Shown here: positions 34,382-41,963 of the stretch, one piece after another
How the letters are laid out: each line of letters begins with the position of its first letter
Position numbering within the stretch: position 1 is the first letter of the stretch
Assembly: GCA_021780315.1 (NCBI GenBank)
Contig: JAJXYY010000047.1
Span: 248,001 to 312,000, forward strand
Origin: Acidobacteriota bacterium
GTDB taxonomy: Bacteria > Acidobacteriota > Terriglobia > Terriglobales > Acidobacteriaceae
Direction of reading: 5' to 3'
DNA length: 64,000 nucleotides
Notes under the pieces: generated by a model
The model's input: only the letters and a program-made list of their open reading frames with translations
Database searches by the model: none
Told to the model about the DNA's origin: nothing
Program-made: the position numbers and the translations under genes

Positions 34382-35617
34382 ATGACAGTGGATTTGGCTT
34401 TTGCAAACCCGAACCAGTTGAACGCTGCCGAGAAGACGGCGGTGGTGGAGCAGCTTGAGCGATTGTTGCAGAACCGCCACTTCAGCCATAGCCGCCGGTT
34501 CCCTGCTTTTCTTCGTTTTGTAGTGGAGAAGACTCTGGCGGGCGGGACGGAGTTGCTGAAGGAGCGGACTCTGGGGGTGGAGATCTTCGGTCGTGCTGCG
34601 GATTACGACACGTCGTCCGATCCTATTGTGCGGGTGACTGCGGCCGAGATCAGGAAGCGCATCGCGCAGTACTATCAGGAGCCTGGGCATGAGTCGGAGT
34701 TACGCATCTCGCTGGATGCGGGCTCGTATGTGCCACAGTTTTATTGGCCGAGGGACTCACGTACGGGGTCTGTGGTTGATACACCTCTGCGGACGATGGA
34801 GATGCCACCGGTCGTACCACTGCAGGCGGTGAATACGGCACCACGGCGTTGGGTTGGATGGTCGGTGGCACTGGCGTGCGTACTGATCGCAGGGGGCGCG
34901 AACTATGCTTGGCGCATGGTGCATGTCTCTCCGATCGATTTTTTCTGGGGGCCGCTGCTAAACTCGAGCGACCCGGCACTGTTCTGCATTGTGGAGCGGT
35001 TCCAGAGCACGAATCTTGCCGTGGATGCTGCCGATCCCAGCCGACAGGTGGTGGTGCCGACGGAGATGAGTGCGGTGAATCTGGATGACCTCTCGACGAT
35101 TGCGAAGGTGGGGAGCGTTTTGCTGGCGCACGGCAAGAAGTACACGCTGAAAGGTTCTGAGGCGACGACGCTGTCGGACCTGCGGGCGGGGCCGACGATC
35201 TTTGTGGGTGCGTTTGACAATGCATGGACGATGCGGCTGACGAAGCCGCTGCGGTATCACTTTGGCAACGATATGGACTTCAAGCAGGAGTGGATTGCAG
35301 ACAGCCAGTCGCAGGAAGCGCCGAAGTGGTTTACTGAGCGGCCCAAGGAAGAGAACGCGAACAACTACCGGGAGTATGCGATAGTGGCGCGATTTACCGA
35401 CCGGGATACAGGGCAACTGTGCGTGATTGCGGCGGGGATTGGGCAAGGCAGCACGCTGGCCGCAGGGGAGTTCTTGACCGATCCGTCGGATCTGGCGGAG
35501 TTGGAGCAGATTGCGCGGGGTCAGAGTGGCAAGAAGAACGTCGAGGTGGTGCTGAGCACGCAGATTATCGATGGCCAGCCGGGCACGCCGAAGATTGAAG
35601 CGACTTATTTCTGGTAG
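34382..35617 (+). CDS. Acidobacterial regulator-like protein: winged-helix-type N-terminus, one membrane segment
   Basis: A 411-residue bitopic protein. The N-terminal domain (residues about 12-115) has AVVEQLERLLQNRHFSHSRRFPAFLRFVVEKTLAGG.ELLKERTLGVEIFGRAADYDTSSDPIVRVTAAEIRKRIAQYYQEPG, a block used in many acidobacterial sensor-like proteins with TPR or cyclase modules. A single membrane segment (WVGWSVALACVLIAGGANYAW) is at about 160. The outer domain (~230 residues) has no recognised fold; it contains a SALFCIVE-like strand and YAIVARFTDRDTGQLCVIAAGIG. It may be a membrane signal receptor (inference). The start at 34382 matches the conserved N-terminus; an upstream ATG at 34322 is in frame. 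Confidence 0.68.
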   Translation: MTVDLAFANPNQLNAAEKTAVVEQLERLLQNRHFSHSRRFPAFLRFVVEKTLAGGTELLKERTLGVEIFGRAADYDTSSDPIVRVTAAEIRKRIAQYYQEPGHESELRISLDAGSYVPQFYWPRDSRTGSVVDTPLRTMEMPPVVPLQAVNTAPRRWVGWSVALACVLIAGGANYAWRMVHVSPIDFFWGPLLNSSDPALFCIVERFQSTNLAVDAADPSRQVVVPTEMSAVNLDDLSTIAKVGSVLLAHGKKYTLKGSEATTLSDLRAGPTIFVGAFDNAWTMRLTKPLRYHFGNDMDFKQEWIADSQSQEAPKWFTERPKEENANNYREYAIVARFTDRDTGQLCVIAAGIGQGSTLAAGEFLTDPSDLAELEQIARGQSGKKNVEVVLSTQIIDGQPGTPKIEATYFW

Positions 35618-35814
35618 GGAGTGGGGTCAAGTCGTGATGTTGGTATGATCCGGGCTGACTTGGCCGACTGGCATGGAACTTAGGTTCCGCGATGGAACCA
35701 ACGACCTGAATGACAATCACAACGCAGGATCGGTGGAGAGTAGACCGACCGTACGCTCTTAGGAGAATGGGCCGTCTGAGGACGGCCCGTTCTGCTGGGA
35801 GAGGTGTTGGCACA
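35618..35814. other. Convergent intergenic space with several hairpins
   Basis: Between two convergent genes. Hairpins: GGTTCC / GGAACC near 35685, TCGGT / ACCGA near 35735, and GGGCCGTC / GACGGCCC at 35769-35788, the likely terminator, although no T-tract follows on either side. A TATGAT at 35644 could be a -10 box without a convincing -35. A small RNA is possible but not established. Confidence 0.4.
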
Positions 35815-36270
35815 TCAGGCGGTGGGCCGGACGGGGGCGAGGAAGTTGACGGTGGAGCGCAGGACTACCTGATCGTTCTGATTGAAGGCTAGAGTGCGGG
35901 TGCGGACGATACCGAAGTCTTTGCGTGAGGAGGAATGGCGGACGCCGATAACCTCAATCTCGGTGCGGAGGGTATCTCCGGGGCGAACGGGCTCTGTCCA
36001 GCGCATCTCCTCGACGCCTGCTCCGATCATACCTCCGGCGACGGTAATGGACTGGACGCGGAGGCGCATGACGACGGCGGCGGTGAGCCAACCGGAGGCC
36101 GCGAGACCTTTGAAGAAGGAGTGTTCGCCAGCAGCCTCGTCGAGGTGGAAGGGCTGGGGGTCGTACTTCTTGCTGAACTCTTTGATCTCTTCGGCAGTGA
36201 TCTTGATGCTGCCGACGGAGTGGAAGTTCTGGCCGAGGTAAAAGTCTTCGAAGTAAAGTTCCTGAGGCAT
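35815..36270 (-). CDS. MaoC family dehydratase
   Basis: A 151-residue hot-dog-fold hydratase acting on enoyl-CoA or a similar thioester. The hydratase motif is in KKYDPQPFHLDEAAGEHSFFKGLAASGWLTAA, with Asp and His as catalytic pair. The C-terminal strand set is MRWTEPVRPGDTLRTEIEVIGVRHSSSRKDFGIVRTRTLAFNQNDQVV. It lies 75 bases downstream of a 3-hydroxyacyl-CoA dehydrogenase on the same strand, which supports a joint role in (R)- or (S)-3-hydroxyacyl-CoA turnover. Confidence 0.9.
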   Translation of the reverse strand: MPQELYFEDFYLGQNFHSVGSIKITAEEIKEFSKKYDPQPFHLDEAAGEHSFFKGLAASGWLTAAVVMRLRVQSITVAGGMIGAGVEEMRWTEPVRPGDTLRTEIEVIGVRHSSSRKDFGIVRTRTLAFNQNDQVVLRSTVNFLAPVRPTA

Positions 36271-36345
36271 GTAATCTCCTGATGCGTTGGATGCTCCAAC
36301 CGTGTAAAAGCGTCAGCCGGACGGTGGCGATACCGGTGGGTGGTG

Positions 36346-37206
36346 CTAGACGTTGGTGTAGGTGTAAAAGCCTTTGCCGGATTTTCGTCCGAGCCAACCG
36401 GCATCGACCATACGGACGAGCAGGGGGCAGGGGCGGTACTTGGGATCGCCGAGGCCGTCGACGAGGACGCGCATGATATCGAGGCAGACGTCGAGGCCGA
36501 TGAAGTCGGCGAGGGTGAGTGGCCCCATGGGGTGGGCCATGCCCTCACGGAAGATAGTGTCGATAGCCTCGGGGGTGGCTACGCCTTCGTGGACGGCGTA
36601 GATGGCCTCGTTGATGAGCGGCATGAGGACGCGGTTGGAGACGAAGCCGGCGGCGTCGTTGACCTCGACGGGGATCTTGTCGAGTTGCAGGGAGAGTGCC
36701 TGAACGGTATCGAAGGTGGCTTGCGAGGTTTGTAGCCCGCGGATGATCTCGACCAGTTTCATGACGGGTACTGGGTTGAAGAAGTGCATGCCGATGACCT
36801 GGTCGGGGCGCTGGGTGACGGCGGCGAGACGGGTAATGGAGATGCTGCTGGTGTTGGAGGCGAGGATGGCTTCGGGTGCGAGGATGCGGTCGAGGTCGCG
36901 GAAGAGAGCGGATTTGATCTCGAATTTTTCGGTGGCGGCCTCGATGACGAGGCGGCAGGGCGCGAGGGTCTGGCGGTCGATGGTGGGTGTAATGCGAGCG
37001 TAGGCCGCGTCGGCTTGTTGCTGGGTGAGCTTGGCCTTGGCGACTTCGCGGGCGAGGTTTTTGTGGATGGTATTGAGCCCGCGATCGAGAGCTGGCTGTG
37101 CGACATCGCAGAGCAGGACGGGAAAGCCGGAGCGCGCGCAGACGTGGGCGATGCCGTTGCCCATGGTTCCGGCGCCGAGGATTCCGATGATTTGAGATTG
37201 GGTCAT
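36346..37206 (-). CDS. 3-hydroxybutyryl-CoA dehydrogenase
   Basis: A 286-residue NAD(P)-dependent 3-hydroxyacyl-CoA dehydrogenase. The dinucleotide loop is [20 protein letters not shown], followed by [32 protein letters not shown], the catalytic His in [34 protein letters not shown], and the C-terminal [14 protein letters not shown] with a closing [11 protein letters not shown]. This single-domain length fits short-chain (butyrate/crotonate) enzymes. It is likely cotranscribed with the MaoC gene downstream. Confidence 0.94.
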   Translation of the reverse strand: MTQSQIIGILGAGTMGNGIAHVCARSGFPVLLCDVAQPALDRGLNTIHKNLAREVAKAKLTQQQADAAYARITPTIDRQTLAPCRLVIEAATEKFEIKSALFRDLDRILAPEAILASNTSSISITRLAAVTQRPDQVIGMHFFNPVPVMKLVEIIRGLQTSQATFDTVQALSLQLDKIPVEVNDAAGFVSNRVLMPLINEAIYAVHEGVATPEAIDTIFREGMAHPMGPLTLADFIGLDVCLDIMRVLVDGLGDPKYRPCPLLVRMVDAGWLGRKSGKGFYTYTNV

Positions 37207-37291
37207 AAGCGGATGCGTGCGACTAGGCAGTGTAACAAGTTTGGGGTGGCAGCGGCTGGTGCTTCAGGGGCGGTTGCCGGGATGCGGAGGG

Positions 37292-38179
37292 CTAGTTTTG
37301 CGACGGTTTGGATTTTGGGAAGGCGACGAGCAGGACGGTGATGTTGTCGTGACCGCCGTTGTGATTGGCTGCTTTGATGAGAGACTCGCAGGCTGCGGCG
37401 AGGTAGGGCTGGGTGGGGGGCGAGGGGATCTGGTCCAGGAGCATGGCAATCTCGTTGTCGGAGAGTTCGCGGGTGAGGCCGTCGGAGGCGAGGAGATAGA
37501 TATCTCCGGGCTGGGGGCGATGGCTTTGGATCTCGGTTTCGACCTGGGGGAGAGAGCCTACGGCGCGGGTGATGAGGTTGCGCATGGGTGAGAGGGCGGC
37601 CTCAGCGGCGGTGATCTGACCTGCGCGGAGCTGCTCTTCTACGAGCGAGTGGTCGTCTGTTAGTTGAGTGAGGCTGCGGGCACGGAGGCGGTAGCAGCGG
37701 CTGTCGCCGACGTGGGCGAGCCAGAGGGATGGTGGCGCGGGGCGGATGAGGACAGAGGTCTCGGGGGAGGATTCTATGGGGATCGACGGGACGCTCTCGC
37801 ACGGCACGGGGACGTGGAGGAGCGAGACGAGGGTGGTGCCCATGCCGGAGTGCTGGGAGGAGTTGCGGCTTTTCTGGAAGACGGCGTGGTTGGCGGCTTC
37901 GACGGCGGAGTTGATGCGAGACTGGGGTTTTGGGGGATCGGGCTGCGCTGCGGAGGCGTTGAGGTGAGCGAGGAAGGTCTCGGCGGCGAGTTGGCTGGCG
38001 ACTTCACCTGCGGCAGCGCCCCCCATACCATCGCAGACAATGAAGGCTCCGATCTCGGGCGCGGCAGCACAAGCGTCCTCGTTGCCGTGGCGAACGAGAC
38101 CTTGATGCGAGAGCATGGCGTAGATGAGGTTGCTGGCGGACAAGTTATAAAAAGTAACGCTTCGGAGAAAACGATACAC
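37292..38179 (-). CDS. PP2C-family Ser/Thr protein phosphatase
   Basis: A 295-residue cytosolic metal-dependent phosphatase. Motifs: HQGLVRHGNEDACAAAP, FIVCDGMGGAAAGEVAS with the metal Asp, MGTTLVSLL, LAHVGDSRCYRLR, LTDDHSLVEEQLRAGQIT, and ASDGLTRELSDNE with HGGHDNITVLLV. All metal-binding Asp residues appear present. A Pro/Ser-rich loop (SESVPSIPIESSPETS) is inserted before the VGDSR block. The start could be GTG 38179, as used here, or ATG 38116; the strand LIYAMLSHQG suggests the longer form. No cognate kinase or FHA protein is in the window. Confidence 0.86.
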   Translation of the reverse strand: MYRFLRSVTFYNLSASNLIYAMLSHQGLVRHGNEDACAAAPEIGAFIVCDGMGGAAAGEVASQLAAETFLAHLNASAAQPDPPKPQSRINSAVEAANHAVFQKSRNSSQHSGMGTTLVSLLHVPVPCESVPSIPIESSPETSVLIRPAPPSLWLAHVGDSRCYRLRARSLTQLTDDHSLVEEQLRAGQITAAEAALSPMRNLITRAVGSLPQVETEIQSHRPQPGDIYLLASDGLTRELSDNEIAMLLDQIPSPPTQPYLAAACESLIKAANHNGGHDNITVLLVAFPKSKPSQN

Positions 38180-38233
38180 GCTGCGGCGCGGAACACAAAG
38201 GCTACGTTAGTGTAAAGGATCAAGGGAGAGACG

Positions 38234-39076
38234 ATGGCGGGGAGTGGAAACCGGATCATCCGGGGTAATAACCTGACGATTTTGAAGAAGATGGCGGCGG
38301 AGTCGGCGGCGTTGATTTATGTTGATCCACCGTTCAATACGGGGCATCGACAAGCGCGGGCGCGGATCAAGACGGTTCAGGATGAGGCTGGCGACCGGGT
38401 GGGATTCGGGGGGAAGCGGTATCGCACGGAGGTTGTACGCGGGAAGACAGCAGGCGGGGTGGGATATGCGGACCAGTTCGAGGACTTTATCGGGTTTCTG
38501 CGGCCACGGATGGAGGAGGCGCGCCGGGTGTTAACGGCGACGGGATCGCTGTTTTTGCATATCGACTACCGCGAGGTGCACTACTGCAAGGTGATGCTGG
38601 ACGAGGTGTTTGGGCGGGAGTGCTTCCAGAACGAGATTATCTGGGCGTACGACTATGGGGCGCGGGCGACGAAGCGGTGGCCGACCAAGCATGACAACAT
38701 CCTGTGGTACACGAAAGACCCGGAGGCGTACACGTTTCATCTGGATGCGAGCGATCGGATTCCGTACATGGCACCGAAGCTGGTAGGTGCGAAGAAGGCG
38801 GCGCGGGGGAAGACTCCGACGGATGTGTGGTGGCACACGATCGTGTCGCCGACGGGCAAGGAGAAGACCGGGTACGCGACGCAGAAGCCGCTGGGAATAC
38901 TGGAGCGAATTGTGCGAGTCCACAGCAATCCTGGGGAGTTGGTGGTGGATTTTTTTGCGGGTAGTGGGACGACCGGCGAGGCGGCAGCGAAGAATGACCG
39001 GCGGTTCGTGATGGTGGATGAGAGCGCCGAGGCGGTGGCGGTGATGAAGCAGCGGCTGAAACCTTATTTGAAGTAA
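38234..39076 (+). CDS. Orphan site-specific DNA methyltransferase (beta-class, N6-adenine or N4-cytosine)
   Basis: A 280-residue SAM-dependent DNA methyltransferase. Motif IV DPPFNTG (near residue 31) precedes motif I FAGSGTTGEAAAKN (near 242), the order of the beta class. The N-terminal GNNLTILKKM, the middle GSLFLHIDYREVHYCKVMLDEVFG, and TQKPLGILERIVRVHSNPGELVVDFF are typical. DPPF favours adenine methylation. No restriction endonuclease or specificity subunit is adjacent, so it is probably a solitary or regulatory enzyme. The recognition sequence is unknown. It is divergent from the PP2C gene. Confidence 0.88.
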   Translation: MAGSGNRIIRGNNLTILKKMAAESAALIYVDPPFNTGHRQARARIKTVQDEAGDRVGFGGKRYRTEVVRGKTAGGVGYADQFEDFIGFLRPRMEEARRVLTATGSLFLHIDYREVHYCKVMLDEVFGRECFQNEIIWAYDYGARATKRWPTKHDNILWYTKDPEAYTFHLDASDRIPYMAPKLVGAKKAARGKTPTDVWWHTIVSPTGKEKTGYATQKPLGILERIVRVHSNPGELVVDFFAGSGTTGEAAAKNDRRFVMVDESAEAVAVMKQRLKPYLK

Positions 39077-39169
39077 TGGGAGGAGTTGCGGGAGGCGATA
39101 ATCGAGCAGTCGCCAGAGACGGATTCTGGAGAGAAGCGTCCAACAGGCAGATGTATGAAGGAGCTTCCG

Positions 39170-39766
39170 ATGAGACGGTTTTGGCTGAAGAGTTTTGGAG
39201 CGGCAGTGGTTGCGATTGGAATGATGACGAGTGGCGCGGTGGCGCAGGGCCAGACGGTAAAGGTGAACTGGCGGGAGAAAGCTCCGTTCCGGGATTTCCG
39301 GACGTTTCGGATTGCGGCGGACCAGCAGGACGATTTCTACACACAGTTTGTGCCGAAGTATGTCACCCGGGCACTTGAGGCCAAGGGTCTCAATCCGGCG
39401 ACGGGGAACGATTCCAGCGACCTGATTGTGGTGTTTCACTTCAAGACGCAGGATGTAATGGACTCCACCACAACGATGGATGGCTATGGCTGGGGTGGCG
39501 GACCTTGGGGTGGATGGGGCGGTTGGGGCGGCTGGGGTGGATGGGGATACGGCGGGATGGGCGGGATGGGCGGCGGTGTTGCGACGACCGAGCAGCATCC
39601 ACGGACGATGGGCATCCTGACGGTGGATCTGGTGGAGTCGAAGACCAAGCAGGTGGTGTGGCGTGGACAGGCGACGGAGGACAGTCTGCCGAAGTCGCAG
39701 TCGGGCGATGAGACGATGGTGTGGAAGTCGATTGGAAAGATGTTCGATCACTACCCGGTGAAGTAG
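39170..39766 (+). CDS. DUF4136 domain protein with Gly/Trp-rich tract
   Basis: A 198-residue exported protein. A signal peptide (MRRFWLKSFGAAVVAIGMMTSGAVAQ) leads to a DUF4136 domain: FRDFRTFRIAADQQDDFYTQFVPKYVTRALEAKGLNPA..DSSDLIVVFHFKTQDVM, then GILTVDLVESKTKQVVWRGQATEDS. Between the halves there is a tract of GGWGGWGGWGG repeats (about residues 104-130) that is absent from most homologues. The domain's function is unknown; these are usually periplasmic or lipoproteins. GGAG lies 8 bases before this ATG, which decides the start over in-frame ATGs upstream. Confidence 0.83.
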   Translation: MRRFWLKSFGAAVVAIGMMTSGAVAQGQTVKVNWREKAPFRDFRTFRIAADQQDDFYTQFVPKYVTRALEAKGLNPATGNDSSDLIVVFHFKTQDVMDSTTTMDGYGWGGGPWGGWGGWGGWGGWGYGGMGGMGGGVATTEQHPRTMGILTVDLVESKTKQVVWRGQATEDSLPKSQSGDETMVWKSIGKMFDHYPVK

Positions 39767-39847
39767 TCAGAGGAAGGCTTGTGGCGAACGGGTGGGGCGT
39801 TCGCCGTGAGGGGTTGAAGCATGGGCAATCGCAGGTAAACTACTGAC

Positions 39848-40318
39848 ATGAAATATGTGATTGCTTTACTGGCGGTGGCGGGGATGTGGGTGAGCCTGCT
39901 GGCTCTGCGGGTGCATAACGAAGATCCCAGTCAGGCTCCGCCGTGTGCGGTGACGGAGAAGTTCGACTGTGGGGCGGTGAATCATAGCCGGTTCGCGGTG
40001 TTTCCGGCACGCACGTTCGATGAAGATCCGAAGGGTGGGGCGGTCCATATTCCGGTCGCGATTCTGGGGATTGTGGGCTACGGGCTGATGCTGGCGCTGG
40101 CGCTGACGGGGCAGTGGTGGCTGCTGCTAGAGTCGGCGCAGGTGGGCTTCTTTTTTGCTGCGATGCTGACGTATCTGGAGGCGTATGTGATCCAGAAGTG
40201 GTGTATCTACTGCCTGTGGTCGCAGGGGATCGTTGCGACGATTCTGGTGTTGACGGCGGGGACGATGGCGTTGCGATGGTGGAAGCAGCGACGGGTGATG
40301 TCGGTGGGAGTAAGCTAG
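39848..40318 (+). CDS. Vitamin K epoxide reductase family protein
   Basis: A 156-residue four-helix membrane oxidoreductase that reoxidises disulfide-forming partners using quinones. The first Cys pair lies in the periplasmic loop (PPCAVTEKFDCGAVNHSRFAVF), with the conserved Ser after it, and the active CXXC is in KWCIYCLWSQG. The protein has no fused thioredoxin domain, unlike many bacterial VKORs, so it needs a separate DsbA-like partner that is not in the window. The next small gene starts 4 bases after its stop and may be cotranscribed. Confidence 0.9.
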   Translation: MKYVIALLAVAGMWVSLLALRVHNEDPSQAPPCAVTEKFDCGAVNHSRFAVFPARTFDEDPKGGAVHIPVAILGIVGYGLMLALALTGQWWLLLESAQVGFFFAAMLTYLEAYVIQKWCIYCLWSQGIVATILVLTAGTMALRWWKQRRVMSVGVS

Positions 40319-40322
40319 TCGG

Positions 40323-40712
40323 ATGTGGCCGAAGCTATTTGCGCAGTTGTTCGAGTTGCTACCGCACATCACGCGGCTGGTGCCGATGGCGGACCGGTAT
40401 TTTTCGCAGAAGTCGGCTGCTGAGAAGGCGAATGAAGCGGCGATGCTGGCGATGGCCGAGGGGGTTCGCGGCGATCTGGGACAGGTGACGAAGGCCCATG
40501 CGGGGCTGTATCGGCAACTGCAGGAGCAGAGTGCTCAGATTGCCGAGGTCGGCGAAGAAGCGAAGCGGACGCGACTGGTGATCGAGGTGGTGGAGAACCG
40601 GCTGGCGGCGATTGAGCAGCGATTGAGCGCGATTGGGATGTGGGTGAAGCTGGGACTTTCGATTACAGTGGTGCTGCTGGTGATGGTGATTACGCTGCTG
40701 ATGCGGCGGTAG
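40323..40712 (+). CDS. Coiled-coil, tail-anchored hypothetical protein
   Basis: A 129-residue protein of unknown function. The N-terminus is amphipathic. Residues about 25-100 form a heptad-rich helical stretch (KANEAAMLAMAEGVRGDLGQVTKAHAGLYRQLQEQSAQIAEVGEEAKRTRLVIEVVENRLAAIEQRLS), and the C-terminus is a single membrane helix (LGLSITVVLLVMVITLLMRR). Only 4 bases separate it from the VKOR gene, so it is likely translated from the same message. The topology suggests a cytoplasmic coiled coil anchored at the inner membrane. Confidence 0.7.
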   Translation: MWPKLFAQLFELLPHITRLVPMADRYFSQKSAAEKANEAAMLAMAEGVRGDLGQVTKAHAGLYRQLQEQSAQIAEVGEEAKRTRLVIEVVENRLAAIEQRLSAIGMWVKLGLSITVVLLVMVITLLMRR

Positions 40713-40778
40713 GGTCGGGTTGTTGATAGGGTTGAAGCGCGGCCAGCATGGGGGGCTGAGACGGCGTAGAATTTAGGG

Positions 40779-41825
40779 ATGGGAATTAGCCGCGAACAAG
40801 CTCTGGATTGCTTCCACAGTGATGACTTGATTGGGATTGGGATGGAGGCCGATGCGGTGCGCCGGCGTCTGCATCCTGAGGGTGTAGTGAGCTACATCAT
40901 CGACCGGAATATCAACTACACGAACTTCTGCACGGAGTATTGCACTTTCTGCGCGTTTTATCGGCCGTTGAAGGGCAAGCTGGCGGCGGAGGGATACATT
41001 CTGGAGTTCGAGACGATCTACGAGAAGATTCGGGAGACTCTGGAGATGGGCGGCACGGGTGTGCTGATGCAGGGCGGAATCCATCCTGACCTGAAGATCG
41101 ACTGGTTTGAGCGGCTGTTTCGTGGGATCAAGGATCGCTACCCGGCGATCTGGCTGCACTGCCTGAGCGCGAGCGAGATTCTGGCGATTGCGGAGTACTC
41201 GGAGATCAGCCTGCGGGATACGATCATGCGGCTGCGCGATGCGGGGCTGGACTCGATTCCTGGGGGCGGTGCGGAGATTCTGGACGACGAGGTACGGTTC
41301 AAGATCGCGCGGCTGAAGTGCCGGACGGAAGACTGGGTCTCGGTGCATCGGACCGCTCACGAGTTGGGAATGAGGACCACGGCGACGATGATGTTCGGCG
41401 TGGGCGAGACGATGGAGCACCGTGTGAACCACTTTGAGGTGGTTCGCCGGCTGCAGGAAGAGACAGGCGGGTTTACGGCGTTTATTCCGTGGAGCTTCCA
41501 GCCAAACAATACGGCCCTGGGCGGGCGCGGTTGGGAGGAGGCAACCAGCGTTGAGTACTTGAAGACGCTGGCGATCAGCCGGATGTATCTGGACAACATT
41601 GAGAATGTGCAGTCGAGTTGGGTGACGCAGGGGCTGAAGGTGCTGCAGATGGGCCTGCGCTTCGGCGGGAATGATGTGGGCTCGGTGATGCTGGAGGAGA
41701 ACGTGGTGAAGGCCGCGGGCACGGCGAACCAGACCACCGAAGAAGAATTGCGGCGGATTATCCGGGATGCAGGGTTCAAGCCAGTGCAACGGGATACGCT
41801 GTATCGGACGATGTTTTTGAACTAG
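40779..41825 (+). CDS. mqnC: Cyclic dehypoxanthinyl futalosine synthase
   Basis: Radical-SAM enzyme of the futalosine route to menaquinone, cyclising dehypoxanthine futalosine. The cluster motif is CTEYCTFCAFYRPL (C-x3-C-x2-C, near residue 52), preceded by RNINYTNFC. LMQGGIHPDLKIDW, DSIPGGGAEIL, TATMMFGVGETMEHRVNH, FIPWSFQPNNTAL and the SMRFGGNDVG-like LRFGGNDVGSVMLEENVVKAAG are all characteristic of MqnC rather than MqnE. The other mqn genes are not in this window. Menaquinone dependence of the cell is consistent with the VKOR upstream. Confidence 0.95.
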   Translation: MGISREQALDCFHSDDLIGIGMEADAVRRRLHPEGVVSYIIDRNINYTNFCTEYCTFCAFYRPLKGKLAAEGYILEFETIYEKIRETLEMGGTGVLMQGGIHPDLKIDWFERLFRGIKDRYPAIWLHCLSASEILAIAEYSEISLRDTIMRLRDAGLDSIPGGGAEILDDEVRFKIARLKCRTEDWVSVHRTAHELGMRTTATMMFGVGETMEHRVNHFEVVRRLQEETGGFTAFIPWSFQPNNTALGGRGWEEATSVEYLKTLAISRMYLDNIENVQSSWVTQGLKVLQMGLRFGGNDVGSVMLEENVVKAAGTANQTTEEELRRIIRDAGFKPVQRDTLYRTMFLN

Positions 41826-41963
41826 GTGGCATGGCCACGGTGGAAGTACTGCATTCCTAGTATGTTTTCGGATTCTACGGGTGCGATTTGCAGGCTGCAT
41901 CCCGTAGAATCAAGTGCAGTTCTGAATCAACGTGTGGAGTGCCCCCTGTCCTTATACCTTCCA

